A model generated the notes under the pieces. It worked only from the letters and a program-made list of their open reading frames with translations. It searched no databases and was not told where the DNA came from. Positions 44,502 through 55,140 of a stretch of DNA of 64,000 bases are shown piece by piece. This DNA is from Macrophomina tecta (Eukaryota > Ascomycota > Dothideomycetes > Botryosphaeriales > Botryosphaeriaceae), in NCBI GenBank assembly GCA_024180945.1, contig JAKSGN010000039.1, positions 62,001 to 126,000 on the forward strand, written 5' to 3'. The stretch's first letter is position 1; every line of letters begins with the position of its first letter. A program made the translations under genes and the position numbers.

Positions 44502-44904
44502 GGTGTTGAAGGCGTGACGTAGTTATTTCAGCCAGACGCGCGCAGACGCGCTGTCCAGCGCAGGGCCAGCAGCGCCCCTCGAGAAGCTGGAGCGCTGAGT
44601 GGCCCACGAGAGGTTCACGATGCGCAGGGGCCGAGGGCTGGGGCGGACTGGCCGAACGGGGAAATGCGCCGGGGAAACCTCCACCACAGAATCCCCGGCG
44701 CTTTCCCCGGCCCTTGGCCCTCAGCATCCATCTCCGGATTTCTCGCAGGCCATGCCAGCCCATGCCAGCCCGACCCCACACTCAAGCACGCGTCTGGGGG
44801 CCTGGGGCCCCGTCCGCCCTCCGCGCCGGGTTGGCGTGACATCACGCGTCCGGCTGCCACGCGCCGTTTCAGCGCATCCATGCAAATCATCAGTGCCAAG
44901 CGCC
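44345..44904. promoter_or_regulatory. GH32 promoter/leader region with GTT microsatellite
   Basis: 560 bp between the regulator stop codon and the GH32 start codon. A (GTT)15 run at 44457-44501 lies 113 bp upstream of the GH32 ATG, in the probable 5' leader, where the transcript would read CAA repeats. CGG triplets are frequent in 44600-44690. Confidence 0.5.
44457..44501 (+). repeat. (GTT)15 microsatellite
   Basis: Fifteen perfect GTT units (CAA on the GH32 sense strand). Non-coding, upstream of the GH32 start. Confidence 0.95.
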
Positions 44905-47039
44905 TCAAATGCCGTCAATTGCCAGCTCCTGCCCCACCAGTGCCGTGAGCTTGCCAAGGAACGGGTGCTGGCCCGCGCGGATCTTCTTGAAGAAGTCGAG
45001 GAACCCGTGGATGAGCGGATCCGACGGCGACAACGACGCGCTCGTGCTGCTGAAGGCGTGCGGCGACATGGACATGCGCTCTGCCGCCGACGCGCCGTAG
45101 CACATGGTTTCGCCGTACCGCTTGGCCGCCACTGCGCTCTCGATGATGCAGTACAGCTTTTCGATCTGGCTCGTGTCAGCGAAAAGAGCCTGCCTCTCCG
45201 TCCGCCCCCTCACTGCTCCGCGACTTACCGTGCCGACGCCGTGGACCTCCAGTGACGACAGAGACAGGCTCTGGCAGACGCGCAGCGTGTTCTCGGCGAT
45301 GTTCACCGCCTGGTACACCTGCAGCGCGGGGTGCTCGGCCTGCGGCGACAGGATCTTGTGCGAGAGACAGAGGTGCCAGAACCGGTTCTGCAGCCACTGC
45401 TCGTTGACCATCAGATCTGCCACCTGCGTGTCCCGGAGCGAGGCATTCATGAACCAGGTGGGCGGAGCGTTGGCGAACAGCGGCTCGGCCGAAGACAGCC
45501 CGCCGTTCTGCATGCTGTGCCGGGTTAGGTTCTGGTAGATGGAGATGGCCATTGGCTCGTCCAGGAAGCGGCACCGGCCGCCCGCCTTGTCGCATTGGTT
45601 GTTCCAGCAGCGCACAAAGTTCTCGTCCACGGAATCAAACAAGGTCATCAGCCTGAGCAGCCCCAGCATCCCGCTGGACTCGGCCTCGTCGTGGATGACA
45701 ATGCCCAGGTCGTCGCCATCCGACGCCGCCGACACCGACTCGAGCAGCGAGCGCGTCTCCATGCTCGGGTGGCCGAGGAAGGTGATGGTGTGCTTCTTCT
45801 CCAGCGCGTACGCCCTGTGCACGTTAGCCTCGTGGACGCAGACGATTGGGCGAGCTTATCGAACCTCTCCGTGACAGAAAGAAGGTAGTAGATCCGCAGC
45901 CGCTGCTGCTTCTGCTCCGGCTCGCACGCCGCATAGCACTCGGACCGGCCCAGCCCAAACACGGAACCCAGCTCGACGGCTTCCTTGAGCCGGAACCACG
46001 CCGCGTTGTGCTGGTTCCGCTGGAACAGGCACGCAAACAGGAACACGCTCGTCAGCACCGCGTCAAGCGACGGATTCTCGCCAAACTCGACCGAAGCCCG
46101 CATCTTGACCGATTCAGCAAGCATGAAGTTCACCATGTTCTCGCGCGAAGACGCGGACGACCACTCGCTGATGCGGACGGGCTGGATGAGGGAGAAGGCG
46201 CTGAGGGCGAGCAGCATGGCACCGAAGTCCGGATTCGTGCGGTGCTCCTGGGCCAGCAGGCGGGCGAAGATGGAGGACCGCCTGAGGATGGGCAGGGTGG
46301 GGTAGAGGCGCTCAAAGTAGACATCAATCCACTTGATGAGGTTCTCGTCGGTGATGCCCATGGGCCAGATGCTGGCGGCCGGCGGGAAGCTGGGGGCGCG
46401 CTGCAGGCTGCCGGCGGGCGGGGGCTGGCGGGACAGCAGCGAGAACATGGAGTCATCAAAGGCATGGTTGGGCGACTGCGTCGTCTGGCCGGCGGACGAG
46501 GGCATCAGATACTCGTCCTCGCTGGTGGTCCAGGCATCGGCGGCGGGCTGGCCGGGGCCGGGCAGGCAGCCGAGCATGTCCCAGGAGGCGCTCATGGTGC
46601 TCGCGGCTTGGTGGTCGAGGCCGTCACCATCGGCAAGGGCGTGGCCGTCCTGTGGCACAGCGCGGCCGGGCGAGATGGTCGTCGAGGACGGTGTCTGCAG
46701 CTGCTCGGCGCTCCGCCAACCCTGCTGCTGTCGGATTTCGGCTAGCCGTCTGCGGATCCGGGTCAGCCTTCCTGCACAGCTTCACTGCTTGCTTTCTTGC
46801 CAGGTGAGGCCGGTGACTACCTTCCTGCCGGGCCTCTCTTGCGGTGCGGGGTTGCATATGTGCATTCAAAGTTGCGGGCAGTGCAGCTGGCGCAGGGCTG
46901 GGTCAGGTCGCACTACCACAGGCCACTTACGTTAGTGATTCCAGCGGGCGGAGGGCACGGCGGGCGTGTCGGTCACCTTGATCTTGCGCAGCCTACACTT
47001 GTCGCATGCCTTTTTCGCGACCGACTGCGATGGGTTCAT
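44905..47039 (-). CDS. Zn2Cys6 transcription factor, likely sugar regulator (InuR/AmyR-like)
   Basis: Model: complement(join(44905..45165, 45229..45814, 45865..46749, 46821..46912, 46977..47039)), 628 aa. The zinc cluster is split by an intron: ACDKCRLRKIK joins CDLTQPCASCTARNFECTYA, giving Cys12, 15, 22, 28, 31 and 38 with canonical spacing, then RKRGP. The regulatory domain follows (ITDENLIKWIDVYFERLYPT; LKEAVELGSVFGLGRSECY; SVTERAYALEKKHTITFLG). All four introns are short GT-AG with matching phases; the first has branch site CACTAAC. The protein resembles the AmyR/InuR group of sugar regulators. It lies directly upstream of a GH32 enzyme and a sugar transporter on the same strand, so control of fructan or sucrose use is the natural inference. 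Confidence 0.85.
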
Positions 47040-48270
47040 GGTTGAGGGCACGCGTGATGAAGCCGGCCGGTGGAGGATGGAAGGACAGTTGCAGCTGTCT
47101 CCGATCCAGGATTTCTTGGCCCGATCAAGCGCCGCTCCTGCTAACTCGCTCCCCGGGCCCCCACAAGTCCCATCCGCCCGTTCGGGCGCGGCCGGTCACG
47201 AGATGGCGTGCTGCCTGCTGCCCCGCGACCCTCTGAGCACGCTCAGGGGCACTTGACCGTTTCAGCAGCGCCCATCGTCCTGCTGCTTCAACGACACTGC
47301 TCCTCCACTCCTCAGCATCCAGACGGGCACGGCGTCGTGGACCTGGGTGCCGTGCCTCGTCACGTGGCGCCGCCGTTGCGCAGTCCCGGTCGCGTGTTTC
47401 TCTCCTCACAGCCCCTCGCCCCACCCCCGACGCGTCTCCTTTTGCCCCTCGACGCGAAAAACAACATTCCGTTCAACCTCCAGCCCGCTGATTCAAACTC
47501 CAGCACCCCACCTGCTTCCCCGCGTGCCACGGATCCGCCGGTGCCATTGCGCTATAATATCTATTGTTATCCCTGTTTCACTTGCACCGCTGCCAGCTCG
47601 TGATTGTTGTGCGCCGCTCAAAATGAAAGCTCTGGTTGCATCACTCGTCCGGCCAGCCCGCCTGTGGGTCCGCTCAGAGACCGCCTCGATGCGAGGCTCG
47701 GTGCTCGACGACTGCTAGCGGAGCCATCTGCCGATAGATCTGTTGTTAGCAGTGCCTCAAAGCCGATCAACAATAACACTTGGTCTCGAAAGCATGGTTC
47801 ACTCCGGTTTGGGGCAAAGATTTTCATTCCCAGAGCAGAGGCTGCTACGTGGCCGGTCCGCCAGTATGCCAGCACCGAGCTAAAATCGAGCACTGAGAAA
47901 GGGCTAATCATTCAAGCACGGCCAATACTCGTCCAAACATATCATGTTGGCGCCCATGCCGGTCCAGCTTGCAACTGATAGGAGATTCTCTCGCCCCATG
48001 CACCCACATGATCCTGCCCAATCTACACATGGTATGTCCCCTCGGGTCCCAGAAGCTCAGGACGAGATGCGTGTCAGGCCTCTCGATATGCCTCTTGTGT
48101 CCACTCCGCACGTCCACTCGCGCCGCTCCAAGACCCTCCTTTCTGAGTCAGCACATGCGCATCCTTTGCAGATCTGAACGATCAGAATAGTCATCCACTC
48201 CACGTCTATCACTGGTCAACACGTTTCGCCTCTTCACCGCGAGCCCGCCGGACTCCGGGGCGGAACAGCC
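47040..48270. other. intergenic region, no gene seen
   Basis: About 1.2 kb between the sugar regulator and the DAL5-type transporter. It should hold the regulator promoter. Short frames show no recognisable family. Confidence 0.35.
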
Positions 48271-50495
48271 TCATCTCGAACATCTCGCCGAAGTCCGCAC
48301 GGATGTTTTCTTCCACACCAACGCCCGCCAAATGTTCCCGTCATCGGCCCTTTGCTGCTGTGCTTCCAGCTCGGTCTGCGCCTTTTCCTTTGTCTTACTG
48401 TTCGCCGAGTCAGTGCTTGGATGGCGAGAGACGACGATCAAGGGCGCTCACACGTCTCGCTGCTGCAGACGCACCGCCACGGTCAAGGTGATGGCTGCAC
48501 AGACAATCAGGCCGACGGTAACCGAATTTCCCACCAGGAATCGTGGAGCGTAATTTGTGTTGTACGTGATCAGCGGGATCCACGCATTGAACGCATAACT
48601 GCGCGCCCTGCATCAGCAACACTTTCATTCTTCATGCTCATGCGTGAGGCCGACCCACGCTACTGAGTTGGTGGTGCCCAGGATGAACTTCCGCTCGAGG
48701 CTGTCGCTCGCGCACTCCTCGTTGACCATGGTCTGTCGATTGCCGGTGAGCATTCAGCCTTCGGCTGCATCTGTGCGGCGGCTTACCAGAAACACAGGCC
48801 CAGAACCCTGCGCAAATCTGCAACGCAATCTCGTCAACGCGTGGTCCCCTTTCGCGCCATGGACCTCAAACTTACCCAGTGAGGTAGAAGGACGCCCACT
48901 TGAGCGCGAACGGCACTCCGTCCCACACTGCCAAATTCACTGCGGCGAAGAGGCAAACCGTCAACGAGAAGTAAACGATGGGCGCCCGGACCTGCAGCCC
49001 GTCGCTCACCCAACCGTAGCACAACGTAGTCACGATTGTGATGGCATTGATGACGGTGGGATACGTGTTGATCTGGGCGACCGAGTAACTGCGGGGGCCG
49101 TCAGGATATGGACGATTGCTGGAATGAACGACTTACCGGTCCAAACTCTTGAGCCACAGATTCATGTACCCTCCGATGTTCTCGCTGCAAATGAAGAAGC
49201 TGCCCATTGTAAGTGCATGACTAGCATCAGGAGCACAGGGACTGACGTGTAATAAGCGGTGTACACCCAGAAGTGCCACTTCCTCAATATCCGCTCGAGT
49301 CCCTGCATCGTGAATGGCTCCTCCAGGTGTTTTCCGGCCTTTCTCATCCGCTCCAGCGCCAGTTCTTTCTCCTCGGGCTTCAGCCAGTGCACCCGCGTGG
49401 TGCTTGGCAGGTCGGGGAGAGCGTAATAGCCTGCCCTGGTAAGCATTCGCGACGCGGTCTTCGCAGGCAGATGCTCACCCCATAGCGCCATTGGCAATGT
49501 AATCACGCCGTCAAAAATAAAGAGCCATCGCCATCCCGCCAATCCGTGGACGTCATTCATGCCGGTATGCAGCGCGGCTTGCTGGTCCGCATCAGCCCCA
49601 GTCACGACTCCGTGGTTTGTCGACTTACGAGGTATCCGCTGAACATGGAACCGACAAAGGCCGAGGCAAAAAAGATGGAGGCTCGTTTTGCAAGCTCTGG
49701 CAGCCAGCATCAGCACCGGCATTGAGATGAAGCCCAGCTACTAACCTTGTTTCGTGTACCAACCTCCGAGCACCGTGTGAACTGCCGGATAAAAGGTTCC
49801 TTCCGCGAGTCCGACCTATCGCGCATTAGCGCCGTCTCCCACATACGGGCACGAATCGTGTACAAGGAAACGGCAAGCATAGAGCTGGTGCGGAGTCTTG
49901 ACCGCGGAGCTGGCGAAGGTGACCACCACCCAGAGCAGCTCCCAGCTCGGGCACCAAAGAGACAGACGGACTATGCATGGTCAGCTCTGCAACTCCCGCT
50001 CAAGCCTCGAGCATTGGCATTACCTCTAGTGCACACCAGTTGGGAGGGGATTTGAGAGATGACGTAGCCGCTGCACCGAGTGTCATGAGTTGAGTCCAGG
50101 GTGTTTTCGGCTCCTTTTCTTACACGGTCCACATGGTGGTGAAAGTCTGGTATTCGTTTCCCACGACATTCAGCTCCTCTTTCATGCCAGAGACGTAAGC
50201 ATTCGCTGCGTTTATCGTTAGTAGATGGTCCAGAGACTGGCGGGCCGAGCTCACATAAATTGTTGGAGTTCAGGTTCTTCGAAAAGTAGGAAAAGCCCGC
50301 CCATGTGAGAATGAAGAAGTCGATCTTGGCAATGAACCGTCGCTCCTCCGGGCTCCGGTCGAAGCTGTCCCACACAATCTCCCGGATGCGTTTTTTCAGC
50401 GGCTTCTTCTCCTGCGCATACTCATCCCCAGGGGGAGGAGATGGCGGTACAGCAGTGGTCGCGGCAGCGGCAACGTCTTTTCCGAGCGACGACAT
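48271..50495 (-). CDS. MFS transporter, DAL5/allantoate-permease type, 14 exons
   Basis: Model: complement(join(48271..48397, 48452..48598, 48659..48732, 48787..48817, 48876..49088, 49137..49199, 49247..49430, 49479..49581, 49629..49696, 49746..49815, 49864..49970, 50024..50070, 50124..50205, 50255..50495)), 518 aa. Anion:cation symporters of this family import organic anions or vitamins. Family blocks come out in order: KIDFFILTWAGFSYFSKNLN, NAYVSGMKEELNVVGNEYQT, GYVISQIPSQL, VGLAEGTFYPAVHTVLGGWY, KRASIFFASAFVGSMFSGYL, ALPDLPSTTRVHWLKPEEK and MVNEECASDSLERKFILGTT. All 13 introns have GT-AG ends and phases that agree, so it appears functional. The very last exon is doubtful: a more natural acidic tail (RADFGEMFEMRLFR) lies in another frame near 48290. 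Confidence 0.85.
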
Positions 50496-50974
50496 TTCTT
50501 TTCGGAATCCCGAGCCAAATGCCACGGCGCTAAGGGGACGGCATTGGCTTTTTGAGGCGCGCGCGCGCAGAGCTTGTCCAACAGAAGCATCGGCAATGTC
50601 CTGGCGTTGCCGCGCGGTGTGGCCATCACGCAATATGCGGGCGGATGGTGTTTGAGATAATCGTGGCCGCCTCGCCGACGTGATTGGTGGCCGGGCGAGC
50701 ATTTGGCGATACCGAGTATTCCATATCACATCCATTTGCGGGGACAGCTGGCTATCCGGTTCGAAAGAGCATCTTTGACGGCGCCTTGGCAAATGAGAAC
50801 GAGCAAGCTGCCCAGGCTCTCCACGCAATCGGAGCCCGGCAGTTCTCTTCACTTTGCACGCGTTTATTATCTCTGTCGCACGTGGGTGCCCAGATGGATA
50901 CATGATCTGCACGGAAGCTGTCCTGCTAGTGGCAGCTTCAAGAAACATACTGAGGATACAACGCCGAATTCCAC
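50496..50974. other. region between DAL5-type transporter and bicupin relic
   Basis: 480 bp that should contain the transporter promoter. It is open on the minus strand, but the translation has no recognisable content. The 3' end of the bicupin relic may extend into it. Confidence 0.35.
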
Positions 50975-51815
50975 TCAGCCCTCTGCTGGATCAAATCCTA
51001 GTTCAGGCATAAGCGGCGCCACGACCTTGTACCTGCCGCCCTCTCTGTTGAGATCCTTGGGCCCGAAGTTGTTCGCGATGAAGTTGGGCGCGAGCGCATC
51101 GGGTGCCTGGAGGTTGCTGCCGTTGTGCCAGTTTCCGGAGCCGACGGTTTCGTTGATGATGTCATCGCCGTGCGGGAAGTCCAGGGGAGGGTAGTTGTCA
51201 AATTGCTGTGGCGACTTGATCACCGCGGGATTTCCGCCCGTGTGATTGCGACAGTAGGGTCAGGGTCGAAGGGGGAGCCAATTGCCGAGTCGGATGTGCC
51301 GTCTTGGATTGCGACGAGCAGCTCCTGAAGCGTGCCGCCCGGCTCAAAAACGACGGCCAATTCTATATCTGGATCCGCAAACTCAAAGATGTGGATGGTC
51401 TCCGGTGGTATTGCTCCGTAGCCTCCCTGAGACAAAATCCACGCTTGTGGCTCCAGGTTGCTCGACTTGTCGGTATTGGACTGTGCCCACACCTGAATGC
51501 GGCCCTTGACGCTGTAGATATTTTTGCAGTGCTCGTTATGCCGGTGAGGCAGAACTGTCAGTGCGGTATTGTATGGACCTTTTGCTGGAATTAAGAAGAC
51601 GCTCCTCCGGATGAGTGTCCGGTCACCAAAAGGCGGCCCACTTCGCTGCCAGCCCGCACTGTTTAGCCCGCGTTGCGAGGTATGACATATAGTCGGAGAT
51701 ATTGGGGAGCGACATCCATATATAAACATGCGATTTCACCCGCACATCGCGCTTTTACCAGCAGGCCAAGCACGGCTGATGCCCTGGAGACGATGGTCAG
51801 GATTGTCGACTGCAT
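50975..51815 (-). pseudogene. broken quercetin 2,3-dioxygenase-like bicupin gene
   Basis: Minus-strand pieces match fungal quercetinase-type bicupins. A possible signal-peptide start lies at 51815 (MQSTILTIVSRASAVLGLL). Then come DVAPQYLRLYVIPRNAG, the cupin-1 block LPHRHNEHCKNIYSVKGRIQ, IPPETIHIFEFADPDIELAV, and further on WHNGSNLQAPDALAPNFIAN with NFGPKDL. The pieces lie in different frames. A TAA interrupts after RNAG, a frame change follows SSGG, and TGA stops the frame after AEIPR at about 51220. The second cupin ends soon after GGRYKVVAPLMP. The TAA could come from CAA by a C-to-T change. These breaks cannot all be introns. It is best read as a decayed gene, in the same direction as the adjacent transporter. 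Confidence 0.7.
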
Positions 51816-52751
51816 ATCAGACGGTATTGGGGTGTAGGTAACAAGGGTGCTGGAATTGACGAGGCTGATGTGTTGTGAACGCGGAATGAGAGGACTCCAA
51901 ACAGACAGCGGATTCGGCAGGCTTTTCAGCCCGGCGAGGATAGCTCGGTCATCTGGCAGCGTCACCGCCGGAATCCGGTATGGGAAAATCTGCCACAGGT
52001 GTAAACCGATAGAGGAGAGATTCTAGCGGCCTGAAAGACCTGCAGGCACGTGATCGGATGTGAGGGATATCTCGCCGCCTGGACGTGTTCTGACCGCCAT
52101 ATCCTTTGAAGAATCTGCCCGATCTGAAAATCCTCCAGTCAGGTAACTTAGTCGAGAGGGGACGAAACGGATTAGTGACCACATCGCAAAAGTACCCAGC
52201 GTCATCCACCTTAGGCTGAAGCTTCTTTTGCGTGAATTTAGACCCCGGCTCCGGGAGGTCGTAGGCGTAGTAATAATCTAAACCATACTGACTTTTCATT
52301 CCGCCAAGGTCCTGAAGATTATAAGAATTGACTATTTACGCTTGATAAGCGAGTGATGGTAAAGATGCGGCTCCTCAGTGTGGTCAAAAAGAGAGTTTGA
52401 ATTCAGATGAGCCCTCTGGCTCGAAGACTATTACAGCGTGTTCAAAGTTAGGGCATATTGGAGAAGAGGACACTAACTTCCGGTCAGGAAGCAACAATCC
52501 TCCTGCCACCTGGGCAGCACAGTTGCATTTGTCAGGTCAAAGTGGATCGCGGAGCTGGCCGATTCCAAGTCTGAGAGGTTTCAGCTGGACTCAACCTACT
52601 CTCTGGTAGCGTGGCAGCTATTTTTCATGGGCCCAACCTCGATACAGAAGGGAAATGGCCAAGGGGGAATGCAGAAACGGAGATAACACCAAAAGGCGGC
52701 CGACTTAGTCGCCCCATGTGAATATATGAGAATTAGCATAGCTGCTACGGC
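51816..52751. other. relic-rich intergenic region
   Basis: No intact gene. A minus-strand segment at 52299-51949 and another around 52440-52380 (AVIVFEPEGSSEF) look coding-like. The second resembles the cupin strand of the neighbouring relic, but too briefly to assign. Confidence 0.3.
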
Positions 52752-53846
52752 TTGACTGGCATCAGCAACCAACTACTATCCAGGAAATCCAATCGACATC
52801 AAGAAGACACAGAAGTGGCGATCTTTCTCACCGGTGGTACTGGAAAGGCTTCTCTCCGCATCGCTCGCCTTTTGCAAGACGCAAAACACTTTTTCCTTCT
52901 CGCCAGCCGAAAGGGACCTTGTGCAGCCATGACTGGGATCAGTGCTGTTAAGTTCGACTGGCTTGGCAAATCGAGCTTCTAAAGTCCCTTCGAGGCGGAA
53001 AGGAGCATTTCCACAGTCTATCTGGTCGCCGCCCCGGGACAGAGGAGGCCTCGGTTCACGTGAACGCCTTAATTGACTATGCGATCACGGAGCACGGCGT
53101 AAAGAGAGTTTTTTCTCTTGGCTGATGGCACAGCAGAGCCCAGAGGCCGCTATGTGGCGAGGTGTGGCTGGACGTGCTGGAGATCGGTTGCGACTACACC
53201 GTGCTGTGGCCATCTTGGTTTATCGATACGTTCGCTAGCTGACGCGGCAAGTTTATTCAGCGTGGTCTGACCTGGTCGAATAGAAACTTCTCTGAGGACT
53301 GGCATCAGGAATCTATTAGCCAGCAAGGCAACACCTATACAGCCTGTGGAGGTGGAGACGGGCGTATCCCGTTCTGCAGCGCCGAGGATATCGCTGCCGT
53401 TGCCTTCCGCGCTCTCGTCGACGAGAAACCGAACAACATGGACTACCGGATATTACATCCTGAGATGTTGATTCGTGACCAGCTGAGTGCATGGGGTGCG
53501 GGCATCCCTTGAAGCCAAAAGGCACACTGACACATTACCCTTCAGATTGCAGAGAAGCTCGGCCGCGCTATCAGCCCGTCTATTGAGAATGTAAAGCTCA
53601 CAAGGGAGCAAAGGGAAAATGACTATGGGCGTGCCCCAGCCGGATGCTGAACTCCTCACCTCACTTGAGACTATGGCAGCGGCAGATTTTGAGAAGGTGG
53701 GTAACAATGTGGAAAAGGTAACAGGAAAGCAAACCTCTCAGTTTCGACGCCTCTTTTCAGAAGAACGAATCTGCTCGGGAGAAAACTTATGGCTGAGGGG
53801 CCAGATCAGAACAGGCTTGATCAGCTTGTAGACTTCTTTCATAGAT
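52752..53846 (+). pseudogene. broken NmrA-like NAD(P)-binding reductase gene
   Basis: Fragments in order fit the NmrA-like atypical short-chain reductases (ergot-alkaloid festuclavine dehydrogenase type): nucleotide-binding start VAIFLTGGTGKASLRIARLL, then TVYLVAPP, ASVHVNALIDYAITEHGVKR, GCDYTVLWPSWFIDTF, IPFCSAEDIAAVAFRALVDE, MDYRILHPEML, and finally IAEKLGRAISPSIENVKLT. Stops interrupt at about 52980 (AAG CTTC TAA region), after RVFSLG and after DTFAS, and the frame shifts more than once. At 53483 a splice donor expected as GTGAGT reads CTGAGT, while branch site CTGAC and acceptor TTCAG remain. Clear loss of function. Confidence 0.75.
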
Positions 53847-54070
53847 AAGCAAAAAGTGCGGTTGCACAAATAGCAAAAACCAATACGGCCGTGCAATGCA
53901 AGCTCGCACCACCTTATGATGAGGAGCTCGCCTTAGCCTACACGTGGCACAGCTTTCTCTGGTAGGCGCCACGTGAATCTGCAAATCAACCCTCCGCTGC
54001 AGCCCGGCAACCTTCATCCAAGTTGCTCTCGGTTTTACAAAGACAGGTCTGCAAACCCATTGACTCGGCC

Positions 54071-54440
54071 ATGGCAACGAGAAGACCTCACAGCAACTCT
54101 AGAACAGGCTGCTTCGAGTGTAAAACGCGCCATCGCAAGGTGAGCAGGCCGCTCTTAATTGCTTTCCTTGCGTCCTGCGTACTCGGCAGATCTAGGATTG
54201 GCTGACTAGTGCCTCCGCCGGCTCGAGTGTGATGAGGTCTACCCTCTGAGCTCAGGGTGCAAGCAGCTTGAGATTGACTGCGTATGGCCGCAGCTTGTGC
54301 ACAAGACGGGGGGAGGTGCAACGTTGCGGCACGCGGAAAGGACCTATACGCTGCCGGCCGTTGCCAACCGCCATCAGCTCTCAATCACCTATTCCCAGAG
54401 TCTCCAAGACCTTTCCGGCAGGCTGCTACCCTCGCAATGA
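54071..54440 (+). pseudogene. degenerate Zn2Cys6 regulator fragment
   Basis: Exon 1 (54071-54139) gives MATRRPHSNSRTGCFECKTR and HRK; a GTGAGC intron with a CTGAC branch site leads to CDEVYPLSSGCKQLEIDC (from 54228). Spacing fits a Zn2Cys6 cluster, but the fourth ligand is Ser (AGC) instead of Cys (TGC). The frame ends at 54438-54440, after only about 94 residues, without a regulatory domain. A further open segment (LTFLHFRALIREHARSWLLD, 54437-54622) is in another frame and may be the displaced continuation. Probably a broken regulator of the neighbouring decayed genes. Confidence 0.6.
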
Positions 54441-54622
54441 CAATGCTGACTTTCCTGCATTTCAGAGCCCTGATACGTGAGCATGCTAGGTCGTGGTTGC
54501 TGGACAAATGGCATGAGCAGATGCTGGATGCGGTCGAAGGAACGGACCCGTCGGATGTGTCGGATCTGGAGCCCTCGGCTATACAAGCTGAAGGTTCAAA
54601 GTGCATAAAATGTCTCAAATGA

Positions 54623-55140
54623 GTAATCACGAATCTCCTGCATGTTGCTATTTTCTCTGATCCTGGTATCTTTTTTTTTAACGCCATCGCATGGGCGATG
54701 ATGCTTCTGCGCTAGCCCAACGCGCTATTCGCAATACGCAATGCGCCGCTCTTGAAAGCTGAAGCATGGCGCGGGATCGTGGAAGATGGCCGCCCGGTGA
54801 TTTGAAATATTTTGGAAAGCATGATTTGAGAGTTGAATGCATCTCGGAAACGCTTCCGGAAACCGGTGTATCCCACCCACATGCTAGCAACACGCAGAAC
54901 GCAATTCACGTAGTCCAATGTACATTGATATCTACCTCTTGGTGTACTCCGAACGTCATCGCATTGTTCCTTCGGCCAAACGTTGCAACTGTCATTAAAG
55001 TATAATGTTCCTTATTTCCGAACTCAATTAACCTTATGTGCCAGAAAATCAAGCCTCCTCATGAAGCGAGGAGAAATTATATGAACGAAGATTATCACTC
55101 GACCACCACCAACCATATATACCTCAACTCCGGCTTCATC
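54623..55140. other. AT-richer intergenic region before FKS1 3' end
   Basis: About 520 bp, no gene seen. It should hold the FKS1 3' untranslated region at its right side. Confidence 0.4.
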
